Made by a program: the position numbers and the translations under genes. From contig NZ_CP125295.1 in assembly GCF_030412785.1 (NCBI RefSeq), positions 4,216,001-4,280,000 on the forward strand: a stretch of 64,000 nt of DNA, written 5' to 3'. Shown piece after piece: positions 27,292-35,213 of the stretch. The notes under the pieces were generated by a model that searched no databases, was not told where the DNA came from, and worked only from the letters and a program-made list of their open reading frames with translations. How positions within the stretch are numbered: the stretch's first letter is position 1; the number at the start of each line of letters is the position of its first letter. The DNA comes from Paraburkholderia sabiae. GTDB taxonomy: Bacteria > Pseudomonadota > Gammaproteobacteria > Burkholderiales > Burkholderiaceae.

Positions 27292-27888
27292 ATGATCACG
27301 CAGGACGATAAGGCTGCCTTCGACGCCGCGTGTACCGTGCTGGGGAAAGCTACTGACGAGATTATGCGTTTGGAGAGGACCATCGAAGCATCGGAGGAAG
27401 CGCTTGCGAGGGCGCGTCGCCGGTACGAGCAGGCGCGGATCGAGTATATCTGTTGTCAGTTGCGTCTTCGCACGGCGGCGATAACGTCGTTGCCCGGATC
27501 GAAACCGACGACTGTTTCAATCATAGGAGAAGATGTACATATCAGAGAATCCATTGCCGCGTTGCTGTATGTGCATCGGACTCTGCATGCGGTCACCTGC
27601 GGCTTCGGTCATTGGTACGCTGACGCATCTTCGCCCGGATCCCAGACCCTGTTAGTCGACGTCGGCGAGCATTCGGTCGATGACGCTTTTCGGTTTACAA
27701 AGTCCTTGGACGGCTTGCCAGCAAAACCACGAATTATCGCGATGGTCTGGCCAAACCGGGCTGCGAATTTCATTGAAAGCGTCGATAGGATCGTCGAAAA
27801 GCCTCTTGGGCTGACGCGACTTCTCGACGCTATAGACGCTGAAGGCTCAAGCATCGAAGCGAGAGCACATCAAGAGCCGCTGTCTTGA
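27292..27888 (+). CDS. Helical N-terminus plus receiver-like domain, unknown function
   Basis: A 198-residue protein. Residues 1-65 form a charged coiled coil (ERTIEASEEALARARRRYEQ). Residues 75-190 resemble a receiver: TVSIIGEDVHIRESIAALL for the first strand and helix, QTLLVDVGEHS for the phosphoacceptor strand, and a terminal RIVEKPLGLTRLLDAI where Lys-Pro matches the conserved receiver lysine. The normal acidic pair is altered to Glu-Asp. A paralogue with the same layout is at 56842-57501. There is no output domain. Function is unknown; an adaptor role in phosphorelay is inference. Confidence 0.75.
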   Translation: MITQDDKAAFDAACTVLGKATDEIMRLERTIEASEEALARARRRYEQARIEYICCQLRLRTAAITSLPGSKPTTVSIIGEDVHIRESIAALLYVHRTLHAVTCGFGHWYADASSPGSQTLLVDVGEHSVDDAFRFTKSLDGLPAKPRIIAMVWPNRAANFIESVDRIVEKPLGLTRLLDAIDAEGSSIEARAHQEPLS

Positions 27889-28016
27889 TTCGCGCAGCCA
27901 AAGAAGTCCGGTTGATGCAGTGCTGTGTCTGCACAGGTTGCCAGGCGTAGCGCGGATGAGTTAGGGTGTGCGTCCTTGTCCGCAAAAGCGGGCATTTTAC
28001 GAAATGGAGCTCGCGC

Positions 28017-28295
28017 ATGAACAAGCAGGAACTCATCGATGCGGTCGCCGCAGAAACCGGCGAAAACAAAGCCAGCACAGGCGAAGCTATTGATGCGATT
28101 TTCGCAGTCGTAGCTGCCGCAGTGACACGGGGCGATACCGTTCAACTGATTGGTTTTGGATCGTTTTCGACGGGCGCGCGCGCCGAACGCACCGGGCGTA
28201 ACCCGTCTACGGGCGAAGCCATCACCATTCCTGCGGCCAGGACCGTGAAGTTCACGGCTGGCAAATCGTTCAAGGATGCGGTCAACGCTACGTGA
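28017..28295 (+). CDS. HU family DNA-binding protein
   Basis: A 92-residue HU/IHF-type nucleoid protein. It opens [15 protein letters not shown], has the hydrophobic core [12 protein letters not shown], the strand [20 protein letters not shown] that forms the DNA-binding arm with the conserved Arg-x-GRNP element, and ends [13 protein letters not shown]. It binds and bends DNA as a dimer. A GGAG box precedes the ATG at 28017; the longer frame upstream has no homology. It follows the receiver-like gene by 128 bases. Confidence 0.95.
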   Translation: MNKQELIDAVAAETGENKASTGEAIDAIFAVVAAAVTRGDTVQLIGFGSFSTGARAERTGRNPSTGEAITIPAARTVKFTAGKSFKDAVNAT

Positions 28296-28370
28296 GGTGA
28301 ACGTCCTGCAAGGCGATGGCAGGCTGACGCCGACAGAATCGTGCCTGCCGGCTGGCGAGGACGATGCGCG

Positions 28371-29204
28371 TCAATGACCGGCGACGGCAATCAGTTCGAG
28401 CGCGGCATTCGCGATTGCCGTAGGCTGATCGCGTTGAACGAAGTGCCCGCTTTGTTCCAGATACACCGCTTTCGTCGCGCTGGAGAGCTCGTGAAAGTCT
28501 CGCTGAAGCCGATCCCATTGCGACTGTAACGCGCGCCTGGTCTTTTCGTCCGCGATGTTAGGCGCAGACAGGAATGAAGCGGCACTGAGTACGCGGATGG
28601 GCAGGTCGCCGAAAGAACCGGCACACATGCGATCTTTGTCGAGTGCCCCTGTAAGGTTGAGATGCTCTCGGGTTGAATCCGTACGTTTCCACGACCCCTG
28701 CCAGAATGAGCGCATACGGGCGAGCGCTCTCGGATCGGACTCCGTTGGAGAGGGGAACAACGGGCCGAGGCAATCGAACTGTCTGGGATGCATCGATTCC
28801 GCTAACACCAGACCAAGTACTTCCCGTCGATGCTCTCTGGCGAACGCGCGAACCAGCACTCCGCCGAACGAATGTCCAATGACGACAAACGGTGGACTCA
28901 GGTCGGTCGCTCCAATCAGTGTGCAAAGGTCGCTTTGCACGTCCTGAACGTCGCGTGCGCCGCATGCCGGTTCACTTGCTCCTCGACCGGCGCGGTCATA
29001 GACAAGCACTCGCGCGTGGTTTGCCAGAGTACAGGCAACGGAGGACCATTCGGCACTTTCTGCGCCAATCCCCGTCTCCAGCAGGACCGTAACGGCTCCT
29101 GTGCCCATGATGTCATAGACTATGCTTCTGTCCTTGATCCGTATTTTGCGCATGTTTTTCGGCAACTCGAGTTTTTCTGGTATCTGATCGGTAGCCAGCA
29201 CCAT
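28371..29204 (-). CDS. Alpha/beta hydrolase
   Basis: A protein of about 277 residues with the alpha/beta-hydrolase fold. The oxyanion region is VLLETGIGAESAEW, the helix before the nucleophile is DLCTLIGATDLSPPFVV, and the nucleophile elbow is GHSFGG. The family acid follows in the GDLPIRVLSAA region and the catalytic His in EQSGHFVQRDQP. It probably hydrolyses an ester or related bond. The start is uncertain: ATG 29204 is used here, and ATG 29153 (MRKIRIKDRS) or GTG 29309 are possible; none has a strong ribosome-binding site. Base composition is less GC-rich than its neighbours. Confidence 0.85.
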   Translation of the reverse strand: MVLATDQIPEKLELPKNMRKIRIKDRSIVYDIMGTGAVTVLLETGIGAESAEWSSVACTLANHARVLVYDRAGRGASEPACGARDVQDVQSDLCTLIGATDLSPPFVVIGHSFGGVLVRAFAREHRREVLGLVLAESMHPRQFDCLGPLFPSPTESDPRALARMRSFWQGSWKRTDSTREHLNLTGALDKDRMCAGSFGDLPIRVLSAASFLSAPNIADEKTRRALQSQWDRLQRDFHELSSATKAVYLEQSGHFVQRDQPTAIANAALELIAVAGH

Positions 29205-29312
29205 GCCCAAGTCACCGCCAGACTGCCCGTCTAAATGCCGCGCGTTTGTCAATGGAGGTTCACGTGGCCGTAAATGACGCGACCATGTCTCCGTCCTGCC
29301 GTCGTCCACGGT

Positions 29313-29781
29313 CTACATCAGCTTGATGAAGCAACGGGCGTCCGAGACATTGACATAGAATCCGAATGGTCCAGTGGGTTGATAACCGTTGCGTTCGTAC
29401 ATAGCGATCGCGCGGCGATGCGCGCGTACCGACGATGAGTGCCCCGTATCCCGCGTTGATGCTTTCCTGTTCAAGGCGTTGGACGATTGCCGTTCCAACT
29501 CCTTTGTATTCCGGCCGGCAGTAGATTCGTTTGAGCTCCGCAACGCCGTAGTGGTGCCTTCGGAATGCGGAATGCTCCACAGCCGATTGCAGCGCCGCTT
29601 GACGTCCGCGCTATGACAAAGCCGCCGCGCGCCGAACACGCATCCTCGATATCGAACAGGGACTGTCCGCCGTCCCAGTAGAGAGGGCGAGCGCCGCACT
29701 CAGTTCATCAAGCAGCATCTGAGCGTGCGCACTGCGGGGATCGGCCCGACACACGACAGCAGTAAGCGTCGATTGCTTCAT
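29313..29781 (-). pseudogene. GNAT acetyltransferase pseudogene with several frameshifts
   Basis: The gene is readable only by switching frame at least three times. From ATG 29781: MKQSTLTAVVCRADPRSAHA; then another frame gives YWDGGQSLFDIEDACSARGG and GFVIARTSSGAAIGCGAFR; a third gives GVAELKRIYCRPEYKGVGTA and QRLEQESINAGYGALIVGTR; and a last shift gives RAIAMYERNGYQPTGPFG and the end FIKLM. Put together this is a normal GNAT enzyme of about 155 residues. An AGAGGA ribosome-binding site precedes the ATG. The IS66 element is inserted 12 bases beyond that start, cutting it off from its own promoter. Confidence 0.85.
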
Positions 29782-29793
29782 GGTTGTCATCCT

Positions 29794-29801
29794 CTCTATC
29801 C
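29794..29801. repeat. Left copy of 8-bp IS66 target site duplication
   Basis: The bases CTCTATCC here are repeated exactly at 32356-32363, directly outside the two IS ends. An 8-bp direct repeat is the known target duplication length of the IS66 family. Confidence 0.9.
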
Positions 29802-29886
29802 GTAAGCGTCGCGTGGGAGCCGTTGAGAATTCTCTGGACAAGCGTCGAAGGACGCGGCAGGCGTATCGCGCTGCTGCCAGCAGGGA

Positions 29887-31473
29887 TCAAAGCGAGGCAG
29901 GTGTAGATAGGGGGAGATGCTTCGCGACGTTCCAGGGCAACAATTCGTCGATGCGGTTGGCCTGGTGATCGGCGATGTGCGTAAGCACGTATTCCAGATA
30001 GGAGCGTGGGTTGATGCCATTCAACTTGCACGAGCCGATCAGGCCATACATGGCGGCGGCTCGCTCACCACCGCTGTCGGAGCCCGCGAACATAAAATTG
30101 CGCCGACCAAGGGCCACACAGCGCAAGGCATTTTCGGCAAGCACGTTGCTGATTTCGACACGGCCGTCGTCACAGAACAGTGTGAGGCCATCCCATCGGT
30201 TCAGAGAGTAGTTGATCGCTTCGACCAGTGGTGCCTTTGGCCAGAGAGTGGCGAGTTTCTCCTTCATCGACTTCTCGAGAGCCACGAGCAACGGGCTGGT
30301 CTTTTCTCGCCTGACGCGTCGCCGCTCATCAGGTGGTCTGCCGCGGATAGCAGCCTCGATTTCGTAGAGATCGCCAATCATGTCGAGCCATTGCTTCGTG
30401 GTTTCCGACGGCGCTGTCTCATGGACGTCGAAGAGATATCGACGCGCGTGATCCCAGCAAGAAGCCAGGCGAACTTTGCCGCTTTCGGTCAGTTCGTTGA
30501 AGCCGGCATAGCCGTCCCCTTGAAGGACGCCTTCGAATCCGGCGAGATGGGTCTGGGGGTGGATGCCTTTTCGGTCCGGCGAATACGCGAACCAGACAGC
30601 AGCGGGTTCGCTCGAACCTGAGCGGCGATCATCGCGCACGTAGACCCACAACCGACCGGTCCTGGTCTTCTTGTTCCCGGGTGCGAGCACCGGGATCGGC
30701 GTGTCGTCCGCGTGGAGCTTCGCACTCGCCATTGTGTAGCGACGCAGCGCTTCAGTCAGCAGTCGGCAGAGTTCTTCGCATTGCCCGACCCAGCGTGCCA
30801 TGGTGGCCCGATCGAGACGTACGCCGTCGCGCGCCGCGATCTCGGATTGCCGATACAGCGGCGTGTGGTTCGCATACTTCGCAACGATGATCTCAGCCAG
30901 CAAGCTCGGATGCGCGATGCTGCGCTCGATCGGCAGCCCCGGCATGGGTAGTTGCACGATATGTCCACAACCGGTGCAGATCCGCTTGCGACGGATCGTG
31001 CGGATGACCTTGAACATCGCCGTGACGCGTGCGAGCTGCTCGGACACGTCCTCGCCGAGCAGTTCCATGGCGTTGTCGCACTTCGGGCAGATCGAGGCGG
31101 GCTCGAGCACGCGCTCCTCGCGCGGCAGGTGGGGCGGCAAGGCTTCCTGCGGGGATGGCGCAGACACGCCTGAACTTGATGCACGAGCGCGCGCACGGCG
31201 GACATCGGCGACGCCGCTGCCCGCTGCCAGATCCTCGAGTTGGGTTTCGAGCCGATCGATCTGCCGCTCAAGTTGCTCGGATTTGCGACCGAAGTGCATA
31301 CGCCTGAGCTTGTCGATCTGGGCCGTCAGGCGCTCGATCTCCTGGTCCCGTTCGACAATCTCCCGGTCGCGGTCGGCAATCTCCTGCAGCATCTTTGCCA
31401 TCGACGCCTGCTGCTCGAGCACCAGGGCCTGGAGCTCGGCAACGGTGTCCGGAAGTGGCGCATGATCGGGCAT
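29887..31473 (-). CDS. tnpC: IS66 family transposase TnpC
   Basis: A 528-residue transposase that carries the catalytic activity. The N-terminus is a long coiled coil (ALVLEQQASMAKMLQEI, RDREIVERDQEIERLTAQ) followed by a basic LRRMHFGRKSEQLE segment typical of IS66 orf3. A zinc-finger region has CPKCDNAMELLGE and CTGCGHIVQLPMPGLP. The DDE-type core includes LHADDTPIPVLAPG and LQGDGYAGFNEL, and the C-terminus has the IS66_C element RSYLEYVLTHIADHQ. The frame is uninterrupted. It is the last gene of the element, ending 85 bases inside the left end. Confidence 0.96.
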   Translation of the reverse strand: MPDHAPLPDTVAELQALVLEQQASMAKMLQEIADRDREIVERDQEIERLTAQIDKLRRMHFGRKSEQLERQIDRLETQLEDLAAGSGVADVRRARARASSSGVSAPSPQEALPPHLPREERVLEPASICPKCDNAMELLGEDVSEQLARVTAMFKVIRTIRRKRICTGCGHIVQLPMPGLPIERSIAHPSLLAEIIVAKYANHTPLYRQSEIAARDGVRLDRATMARWVGQCEELCRLLTEALRRYTMASAKLHADDTPIPVLAPGNKKTRTGRLWVYVRDDRRSGSSEPAAVWFAYSPDRKGIHPQTHLAGFEGVLQGDGYAGFNELTESGKVRLASCWDHARRYLFDVHETAPSETTKQWLDMIGDLYEIEAAIRGRPPDERRRVRREKTSPLLVALEKSMKEKLATLWPKAPLVEAINYSLNRWDGLTLFCDDGRVEISNVLAENALRCVALGRRNFMFAGSDSGGERAAAMYGLIGSCKLNGINPRSYLEYVLTHIADHQANRIDELLPWNVAKHLPLSTPASL

Positions 31474-31503
31474 GCGCTGCAGTTTACGAGCCTTCGATGC
31501 GGT

Positions 31504-31848
31504 TTACAACATCGACAATGCGGCCGTACGACGGGGTTGTCGCCAATCGATGCCTTCCAGCAACATCGACAGCTGCGCCGACGTGAGATAGATCTTGCCA
31601 CCATCAGCCTGGGGCCAGACAAAACGCCCACGGGTAATCCGCTTCGCCAGAAGCCATAGTCCGTCATCGGTTGCCCAGAGAATTTTTACCAGATCGCCGC
31701 GACGTCCCCGAAAAATGAACACGTCGCCGCCGAGCGGATTCTCTTCGAGTGCCGCTTGCACCTTCGCGGCAAGAGCCGGGAAACCACTACGCATGTCGGT
31801 GACGCCTGCGGCGATCCAGATGCGAGTGCCTGCCGGCAGGCCGATCAT
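31504..31848 (-). CDS. tnpB: IS66 accessory protein TnpB (Orf2)
   Basis: A 114-residue protein with the IS66 Orf2 signature: RIWIAAGVTDMRSGFPALAA near the N-terminus, NPLGGDVFIFRGRRGDLVKI and the WATDDGLWLLAKRI element. It is required for transposition together with TnpA and TnpC, but its biochemical role is not known. The ATG at 31848 overlaps the TnpA stop in an ATGA arrangement, and the frame ends 30 bases before tnpC. Confidence 0.95.
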   Translation of the reverse strand: MIGLPAGTRIWIAAGVTDMRSGFPALAAKVQAALEENPLGGDVFIFRGRRGDLVKILWATDDGLWLLAKRITRGRFVWPQADGGKIYLTSAQLSMLLEGIDWRQPRRTAALSML

Positions 31849-32285
31849 CGGGATAGCTCCCGGATCAGCAGCCGCAGCATATCCGGTGACACGTTGCCGC
31901 GAACCCTCAAGCGTGCACGGTCGAACTCGATCTCGCAAAGATCCTCTGGCGACCGTGCTATATCGACTGCCATCGGTGGCTTATGTTCTGCCGCCTCAGC
32001 GACGACATCCACAGGCAACAGCGACGGCACCTCCGATGCGCGCTTCGGCGTTACGCCCTCCGGAAGCGTTGGCAAACCGTACTCTCCTTCCAGATAATGC
32101 CGTCGCCATTTGAACAACAGGTTCGCATTGATGTCGTTGCTGCGCGCGATCAATGCCACCGACGCGCCCGGCTCAAAAGATTGTTCAACCAGTTGCCGTT
32201 TGAACTCGGTCGGAAAGTTCGGCCGCTTATGTGCGCCGTCTGCGGCGCCAACGCCCCACGTCTTGTCCACTTTGGTATCCACCAT
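31845..32285 (-). CDS. tnpA: IS66 accessory protein TnpA (Orf1)
   Basis: A 146-residue protein. The N-terminal half contains a helix-turn-helix of the IS66 Orf1/IS3 OrfA kind: FKRQLVEQSFEPGASVALIA followed by INANLLFKWRRHYLEG. The C-terminal half is variable and ends ELSR. The ATG used is at 32285, since the frame before it crosses the perfect palindrome 32271-32304; an ATG 14 codons upstream is possible. Its start codon lies inside that palindrome, so translation or transcription may be self-regulated. Confidence 0.9.
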   Translation of the reverse strand: MVDTKVDKTWGVGAADGAHKRPNFPTEFKRQLVEQSFEPGASVALIARSNDINANLLFKWRRHYLEGEYGLPTLPEGVTPKRASEVPSLLPVDVVAEAAEHKPPMAVDIARSPEDLCEIEFDRARLRVRGNVSPDMLRLLIRELSR

Positions 32286-32304
32286 TAAATTGGTGGATAC
32301 CAAA
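32271..32304. promoter_or_regulatory. Perfect 14-bp inverted repeat over the tnpA start
   Basis: The arms TTTGGTATCCACCA (32271-32284) and TGGTGGATACCAAA (32291-32304) are exact reverse complements with the loop TTAAAT. The tnpA start codon lies in the centre. It could be an operator for TnpA or another repressor, or an mRNA hairpin that hides the start codon. Which of these holds is not decided by sequence. Confidence 0.7.
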
Positions 32305-32355
32305 CTACCCAAAACCTCAATCAGCACGCCAGAACGGCCACTGCGAGACGCTTAC

Positions 32356-32363
32356 CTCTATCC
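32356..32363. repeat. Right copy of 8-bp IS66 target site duplication
   Basis: CTCTATCC directly follows the right IS end and is identical to 29794-29801. Joining the flanks through one copy would restore the region upstream of the GNAT pseudogene. Confidence 0.9.
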
Positions 32364-32515
32364 GGTTCACTGGCGTCGAGCAAGTGGAAGACCCGAAGAG
32401 CAGCATGAACGTCACTCCGATGGACAACCGGATGGCACATCGTTTGCGCTGACTGATGTCACTCCGAAAGCAACGGGGTATCGACTGGATTTCCACGAAC
32501 GCAATGGAGAAACAC

Positions 32516-32782
32516 GTGAAACGCAAGCTTATTTTTGCGGTTCCATTCCTCGCTCTCACCTGTGCCATATCTGCGCAAGGTGCTGGCGGGAACGGCAATG
32601 GCGGGACGGGATCGGGTAACGCACATGGCGCTGCAACTGCGGGGCCTACCACAGGAGGCGAGCCCGCGTCGGGAGCAATGTCGGGCAAACACATTAAGCA
32701 TCACAAGTCCAGGAAAGCGCCCGCTACTGATTCAACGAACATGCCCGGTGCCGACGCTAGTAGCGATACTAAAGGGCAATGA
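32516..32782 (+). CDS. Small secreted glycine-rich protein
   Basis: An 88-residue protein from GTG 32516, which has GGAGA five bases upstream. It begins with a Sec-type signal peptide: basic MKRKL, hydrophobic IFAVPFLALTCAISA, with a likely cleavage after AQGAG or ISA-Q. The mature part is Gly/Ala/Asn-rich (GGNGNGGTGSGNAHG) and then basic and His-rich (GKHIKHHKSRK). No domain is recognised. It may be periplasmic. An ATG at 32504 is an alternative start but has no ribosome-binding site. Confidence 0.65.
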   Translation: MKRKLIFAVPFLALTCAISAQGAGGNGNGGTGSGNAHGAATAGPTTGGEPASGAMSGKHIKHHKSRKAPATDSTNMPGADASSDTKGQ

Positions 32783-32872
32783 CGAAGCAATTCGACACGC
32801 CGAGCCGCCATGCAATTCGTCCCGTCTCGCCCGTTACGCCGGCGAGGCTCAGGACTTTACTCTTGATAGTTG

Positions 32873-33814
32873 CTAAAGCGGGTTGCGGCCGTGTTCGAGC
32901 AGTTCGGGCTCGAAAAATATCCATTTCGCGGAAGGGAAGCGCTCCCTCAGCCCGTTTTCAATACGGTCTATCGTGCGAACCAGTTCGCTCGCGCTCGCGT
33001 GTGGTTCGAGTTCCGCCTGAATCGCGATCACGAGATCGTCCGACCATTTCAGCGCGATCAGGCTGACAATGCGTCGAACTTCGCTGCGTTCGTTCAGCCA
33101 GGCACACATCTCGTCGCGTACATGCCGGTGCGCCGCTTCGCCCACGAGTAACGATTTGATCTCTTTCATCGAGAACAGCGCCGTCGCCGTCAGGACAAGA
33201 CCGACACCGACACTGCCGAGCGCATCGTAAACCGGATTTCCAGTGAGCATGGCAAGGCCGATGGCGATCAGGGAGACAAGCACACCCGCGACTGCGGCGA
33301 TATCCTCGCTGACCGCGAGCATCACGGACGGACGGCCGCTTTCCTTGAACCAGTGCAGCAGTCCCTTGGCGCGATGCCCAGGCTCGATGGTGCGGATGGA
33401 GGCTCGTAGCGCCAATCCCTCGATCACGCCGGACACGCACAATACGCAAACCGCCAGCAGAGGATGTTCAAGCTGCGAGTGGTGGGCTGCCCGATACCCG
33501 CCGATCACCATCGAGGCAACGCCGCCGACGATGAAAAGCTGCATCGCCACCAACATTCCATAGACATAAGTCTCGCGACCGAAGCCCAACGGATGTTGTT
33601 CGTCGGGCGTTGCGCGCGCCGCACGATGGCCGACGAGCAGGACAAGCTGGTTCAGACAGTCGGCGCTGGAATGGACGGCTTCGGCGAGTGCGGATCCGGA
33701 ATTGGTGTAGAAAGCGACGCCGAACTTGCACGCGGCCACGGCAATATTCGACGCGAGGGCGTAATAGATCGCGCGTGGCGCAGATGGTCCTTGCCGACGG
33801 GACTCCGCGTTCAT
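32873..33814 (-). CDS. Cation diffusion facilitator (CDF) family transporter
   Basis: A 313-residue inner-membrane metal efflux protein. Six hydrophobic segments are expected; the first metal-binding site in helix 2 is LAEAVHSSADCLNQLV with the His-x3-Asp pattern, and the second helix-5 site reads LAVSEDIAAVAGV, in which Glu replaces the His normally found, as in ZNT9-like relatives. The C-terminal cytoplasmic domain has LKWSDDLVIAIQAELEPH. It probably exports a divalent cation in exchange for protons. A GGAGGG box precedes the ATG at 33814. It converges on the small secreted protein gene. Confidence 0.9.
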   Translation of the reverse strand: MNAESRRQGPSAPRAIYYALASNIAVAACKFGVAFYTNSGSALAEAVHSSADCLNQLVLLVGHRAARATPDEQHPLGFGRETYVYGMLVAMQLFIVGGVASMVIGGYRAAHHSQLEHPLLAVCVLCVSGVIEGLALRASIRTIEPGHRAKGLLHWFKESGRPSVMLAVSEDIAAVAGVLVSLIAIGLAMLTGNPVYDALGSVGVGLVLTATALFSMKEIKSLLVGEAAHRHVRDEMCAWLNERSEVRRIVSLIALKWSDDLVIAIQAELEPHASASELVRTIDRIENGLRERFPSAKWIFFEPELLEHGRNPL

Positions 33815-33988
33815 GACCCGCCCTCCATTTTTCGATGCTCTCGACTTTTAGAAGAGTTTCAGCAGCAAGAAGCAGGCCGTCGAGAGCCGTTTGGAAGAAA
33901 GAAGCGGTGCCGTGCTCGTTGACGTTACGGGAACGGCGCTTGCCCGGAGCCGTCATTGGTCAAGTCATTGACGACGGGAGACGCGGTC

Positions 33989-35095
33989 GTGGCGAACTCG
34001 AAATCGGCGGAGCACAACGACGACCAACCGGTCGTGCGAAAAGGGCAGGTGACAGAGAAAATGTCGCGCGAAGCGTTTCGTGTCCGCTTCAACGCGCGGT
34101 TCTACGACCCGGCCTTTCGCATCGAGGACGTGGCGATCGGGCGGCTGGAAGAGATCGCATGGGAGGCTTACGCGCAGGGCCGCAAGGCGCCCGTCACCGA
34201 AAAGGCTGGTGCGGGCTACGTGGATCCTGACTACGATCTGTCCGTCGAATGGCGCGAGGCCGCGCAGCGCATTAAGGCCGCACAGGAGCACCAGCAGAAT
34301 CCCTCGACGCGTTCGCGCGTGCTCGTCATCAACGCGTCGACGCGTAACGACTATACGTGTCCCGGCGAAATGTCGAAAAGTTTTCGTCTTGCGAAGCGCG
34401 TAGAGGCGATCGCCACGGACGCACGTTTCGACGTCGATTTTCTCGACCTCTCACTGCTTTCATCCGATCACGACCTGCACATCCATCCGTGCAAAGCGTG
34501 CGTGTCGACGGCAATGCCGTTGTGTCACTGGCCGTGCAGCTGCTATCCGAATCATTCGCTCGGGCAGGTCAACGACTGGATGAACGAAATCTACGAGCGA
34601 TTCGCTGCGTGTCATGGCGTCGTGATTGTGACGCCCGTCTATTGGTATCAGTCGCCGAGTGCGCTGAAGCTGATGATCGACAGGCTGGTTTGCGCGGACG
34701 GCGGCAACGCCGATCCGTCTTCGACGCAAGGCAAGGATCCGCAACGCGCGAAACAGCTCGAACTCGAAGGCTGGTCTTATCCCAAGCATCTGAAGGGCCG
34801 CGCCTATGGACTTGTCGTGCACGGCGACGTCGCGGGCATCGAAGGTTCGCGCGCGGCGCTCGCCGACTGGCTCGACTGGATGGGGTTCATCGAAGCGGGC
34901 GCGCAGGCGCGTCTGGACCGGTACATCAACTATTACGCCCCGTATGCGACCAGCCACGACGCACTCGACGAGGACAAGGGCATGCAGGCGGAAACGGACA
35001 ACGTTGCGCGCGCAGTCATCAATGCGGTGACGGCGATTCGCGAGGGGACGCTGCGTCGCCCCGACGATGCGCTGACGCCACCGCGCGCGAAGTAA
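33989..35095 (+). CDS. NAD(P)H-dependent flavodoxin-like oxidoreductase
   Basis: A 368-residue protein. An N-terminal region of about 105 residues (EAFRVRFNARFYDPAF, IAWEAYAQGRKAP) is followed by a flavodoxin-like fold: RVLVINASTRNDYTCPGEMS for phosphate binding, GVVIVTPVYWYQSPSALKLM for the isoalloxazine loop, and YGLVVHGDVAGIEGS. A striking cysteine cluster lies between, with residues in HPCKACVSTAMPLCHWPC followed by SCYPNH, which could hold a metal or iron-sulfur centre. The GTG at 33989 has GGGAGA seven bases upstream; a TTG at 33956 also opens the frame. It is upstream of, and probably with, the dehydrogenase at 35214. Confidence 0.82.
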   Translation: MANSKSAEHNDDQPVVRKGQVTEKMSREAFRVRFNARFYDPAFRIEDVAIGRLEEIAWEAYAQGRKAPVTEKAGAGYVDPDYDLSVEWREAAQRIKAAQEHQQNPSTRSRVLVINASTRNDYTCPGEMSKSFRLAKRVEAIATDARFDVDFLDLSLLSSDHDLHIHPCKACVSTAMPLCHWPCSCYPNHSLGQVNDWMNEIYERFAACHGVVIVTPVYWYQSPSALKLMIDRLVCADGGNADPSSTQGKDPQRAKQLELEGWSYPKHLKGRAYGLVVHGDVAGIEGSRAALADWLDWMGFIEAGAQARLDRYINYYAPYATSHDALDEDKGMQAETDNVARAVINAVTAIREGTLRRPDDALTPPRAK

Positions 35096-35213
35096 CGTCT
35101 AGCGTTGCTTCTACCCGCGATAGGAACGATGGATGCTCGAACGATGTTGTCGTTCAGCGCTTGCGCTTCTCTGCGGCGCGAAATCCACTTTTTCATTCTC
35201 ACTGGAGCATTCA

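Larger units (their letters stand above)
29802..32355 (-). mobile_element. Complete IS66-family insertion sequence
   Basis: The element is 2554 bp long. Its ends are imperfect inverted repeats: the left end starts GTAAGCGTC and the right end, read inwards on the minus strand, starts GTAAGCGTC as well, with 18 of the first 23 positions matching. It carries tnpA, tnpB and tnpC on the minus strand in the standard order, with an ATGA overlap between tnpA and tnpB. A perfect 8-bp duplication, CTCTATCC, flanks it. All three genes appear intact, so it is probably a recent and potentially mobile insertion. A family/name search would settle the exact element. Confidence 0.95.
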
